47,808 nucleotides of DNA from Candidatus Borkfalkia stercoripullorum (GTDB lineage: Bacteria > Bacillota > Clostridia > Christensenellales > Borkfalkiaceae). A program made the position numbers and the translations under genes. The number at the start of each line of letters is the position of its first letter. The first letter of the stretch is position 1. The notes below the pieces were generated by a model. The model was not told the DNA's origin. It saw only the letters and a program-made list of their open reading frames with translations, and did not search any database. Shown in pieces: positions 47,329 through 47,808 of this stretch. The stretch is taken from NCBI GenBank assembly GCA_019119395.1, contig DWXC01000025.1, positions 1-47,808 of the forward strand, given 5' to 3'.

Positions 47329-47505
47329 TCACACAAATTGCGCGCAAAGGCACGCAATTTGTCGTGATATTTAGGAAACCCCCAACGTTCGCCGTTTTGC
47401 AAACGGCTCTGCGTTCGGATTTTTCCTCTTCGGCGCTTTATAAGGGCTTGCACTATTACGCATGCGCCGAATTCACCTTTCCTGCCCGAGGCCGCGCGCC
47501 GCGGC
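47329..47505 (-). repeat. Structured repeat unit U4
   Basis: Minus strand: P0 GCCGCG/CGCGGC (47491-47505), joint ending GGTGAAT, P1 TCGGCGC/GCGCCGA (47430-47436 with 47464-47470) with GCCCTTATAAA in its loop, P2 with AACG/CGTT (47384-47387, 47412-47415) and inner GCCGTTT/AAACGGC (47391-47407), P3 TCACGACAAATTGCG...GTGTGA (47329-47367). Preceded by a perfect hairpin at 47520-47543. Confidence 0.85.
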
Positions 47506-47519
47506 AAATCGGGGGCTTA

Positions 47520-47603
47520 TTCCGAAAAGTGTGATTTTCGGAAACGCAAGTGATTATTTAAGACATTGCGAAAAAGCAAAAAGCGTGGTTTTTGCTTTTT
47601 CGC
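47520..47603. repeat. Two perfect hairpins between units U4 and U5
   Basis: TTCCGAAAA (47520-47528) with TTTTCGGAA (47535-47543), and GCGAAAAAGCAAAAA (47568-47582) with TTTTTGCTTTTTCGC (47589-47603). Both are inverted counterparts of hairpins in the 33.6-33.9 kb block. Confidence 0.8.
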
Positions 47604-47617
47604 GTAATTGTTTGAGT

Positions 47618-47750
47618 TCACGAAAACCTCGGCAAGCTGATGCCTGCGAATTTTCGTGATTTGAGGGGAAACCCGAGCGCGCGTCGCAACAAGGCGATGA
47701 TGTGCATGCGGCGCATAATATTTGCCGCATAGCGTATATACGCTTGTTGC
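47618..47750 (-). repeat. Structured repeat unit U5 (diverged)
   Basis: Minus strand: outer stem GCAACAAG/CTTGTTGC (47686-47693 with 47743-47750) around ATGCGGC/GCCGCAT (47706-47712 with 47724-47730), then GGGTTTCCCCT and P3 TCACGAAAATTC...TTTTCGTGA (47618-47659), nearly identical to the P3 of U1 and U2. The upstream part differs from the other units. Confidence 0.7.
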
Positions 47751-47756
47751 TCCTTT

Positions 47757-47801
47757 TTCCCAAAAATCTCACACCGCTGCGCGCGTTGCGATTTTTGGGA
47801 A
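47757..47801. repeat. Hairpin at the window end, probable part of another unit
   Basis: TTCCCAAAAATC (47757-47768) with GATTTTTGGGAA (47790-47801) and a P3-like interior. The array probably continues beyond the window. Confidence 0.6.
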
Positions 47802-47808
47802 CCCTATT

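Overview
The window is a GC-rich piece of chromosome from an anaerobic, endospore-forming Firmicute of the Clostridia type. Sporulation is indicated by SpoIIR and the SleB-YpeB pair. Anaerobic life is indicated by the class III ribonucleotide reductase NrdD and its radical-SAM activase NrdG, and by the anaerobic Fe(II) importer FeoAB. Several features recall uncultured gut Clostridia (Christensenellales-like), but that placement is only an impression.

Left edge (1-1472): the end of a decayed prophage. It holds a minor-capsid (MuF-type) protein with an AT-rich C-terminal toxin-like domain, a small overlapping putative immunity gene, and the first ~52 codons of a Gp20-type scaffold gene, after which phage sequence stops. 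An aldehyde dehydrogenase and a small membrane protein follow.

Origin region (3.9-12 kb): minus-strand genes dnaN, rpmH, rnpA, yidD, yidC and jag face plus-strand genes rsmG, a SLOG protein, nfeD and flotillin. Between dnaN and rsmG lies a 447-bp gap with clustered DnaA-box-like sites and AT-rich tracts, best read as oriC. No dnaA gene is present beside dnaN.

Metabolic and transport region (12-29 kb): a Feo iron operon with a palindrome at its promoter; an rRNA methyltransferase; dxs overlapping a DUF368/PopT undecaprenyl-phosphate translocase gene; and a complete phosphate regulon (pstSCAB-phoU, a Na/Pi cotransporter, phoBR). Matching 11-bp direct repeats precede pstS and the Na/Pi gene. 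PstS appears circularly permuted.

Redox and dNTP region (29-34.8 kb): two small XRE regulators with a broken third copy, a thioredoxin reductase that seems to lack the usual NADPH-binding motif, NrdD carrying a fused redoxin domain, and NrdG. The nrdD promoter is preceded by two NrdR-box-like palindromes and two perfect DnaA boxes.

Right part (34.9-47.8 kb): an HtrA-like lipoprotein, a family 2 glycosyltransferase, spoIIR, sleB-ypeB, an XRE regulator with twin palindromic operators, a P-loop kinase-GNAT fusion, and an amino-sugar operon (GlmU C-terminal domain only, glmM, glmS).

The most unusual signal is non-coding. Two blocks (33451-34113 and 47329-47801) are built from copies of a ~150-180 nt element with four ordered hairpins. 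The stems change by compensatory substitution while loops and joints stay conserved. Copies lie in both orientations, and two of them abut the stop codons of nrdG and glmS in the same relative orientation.
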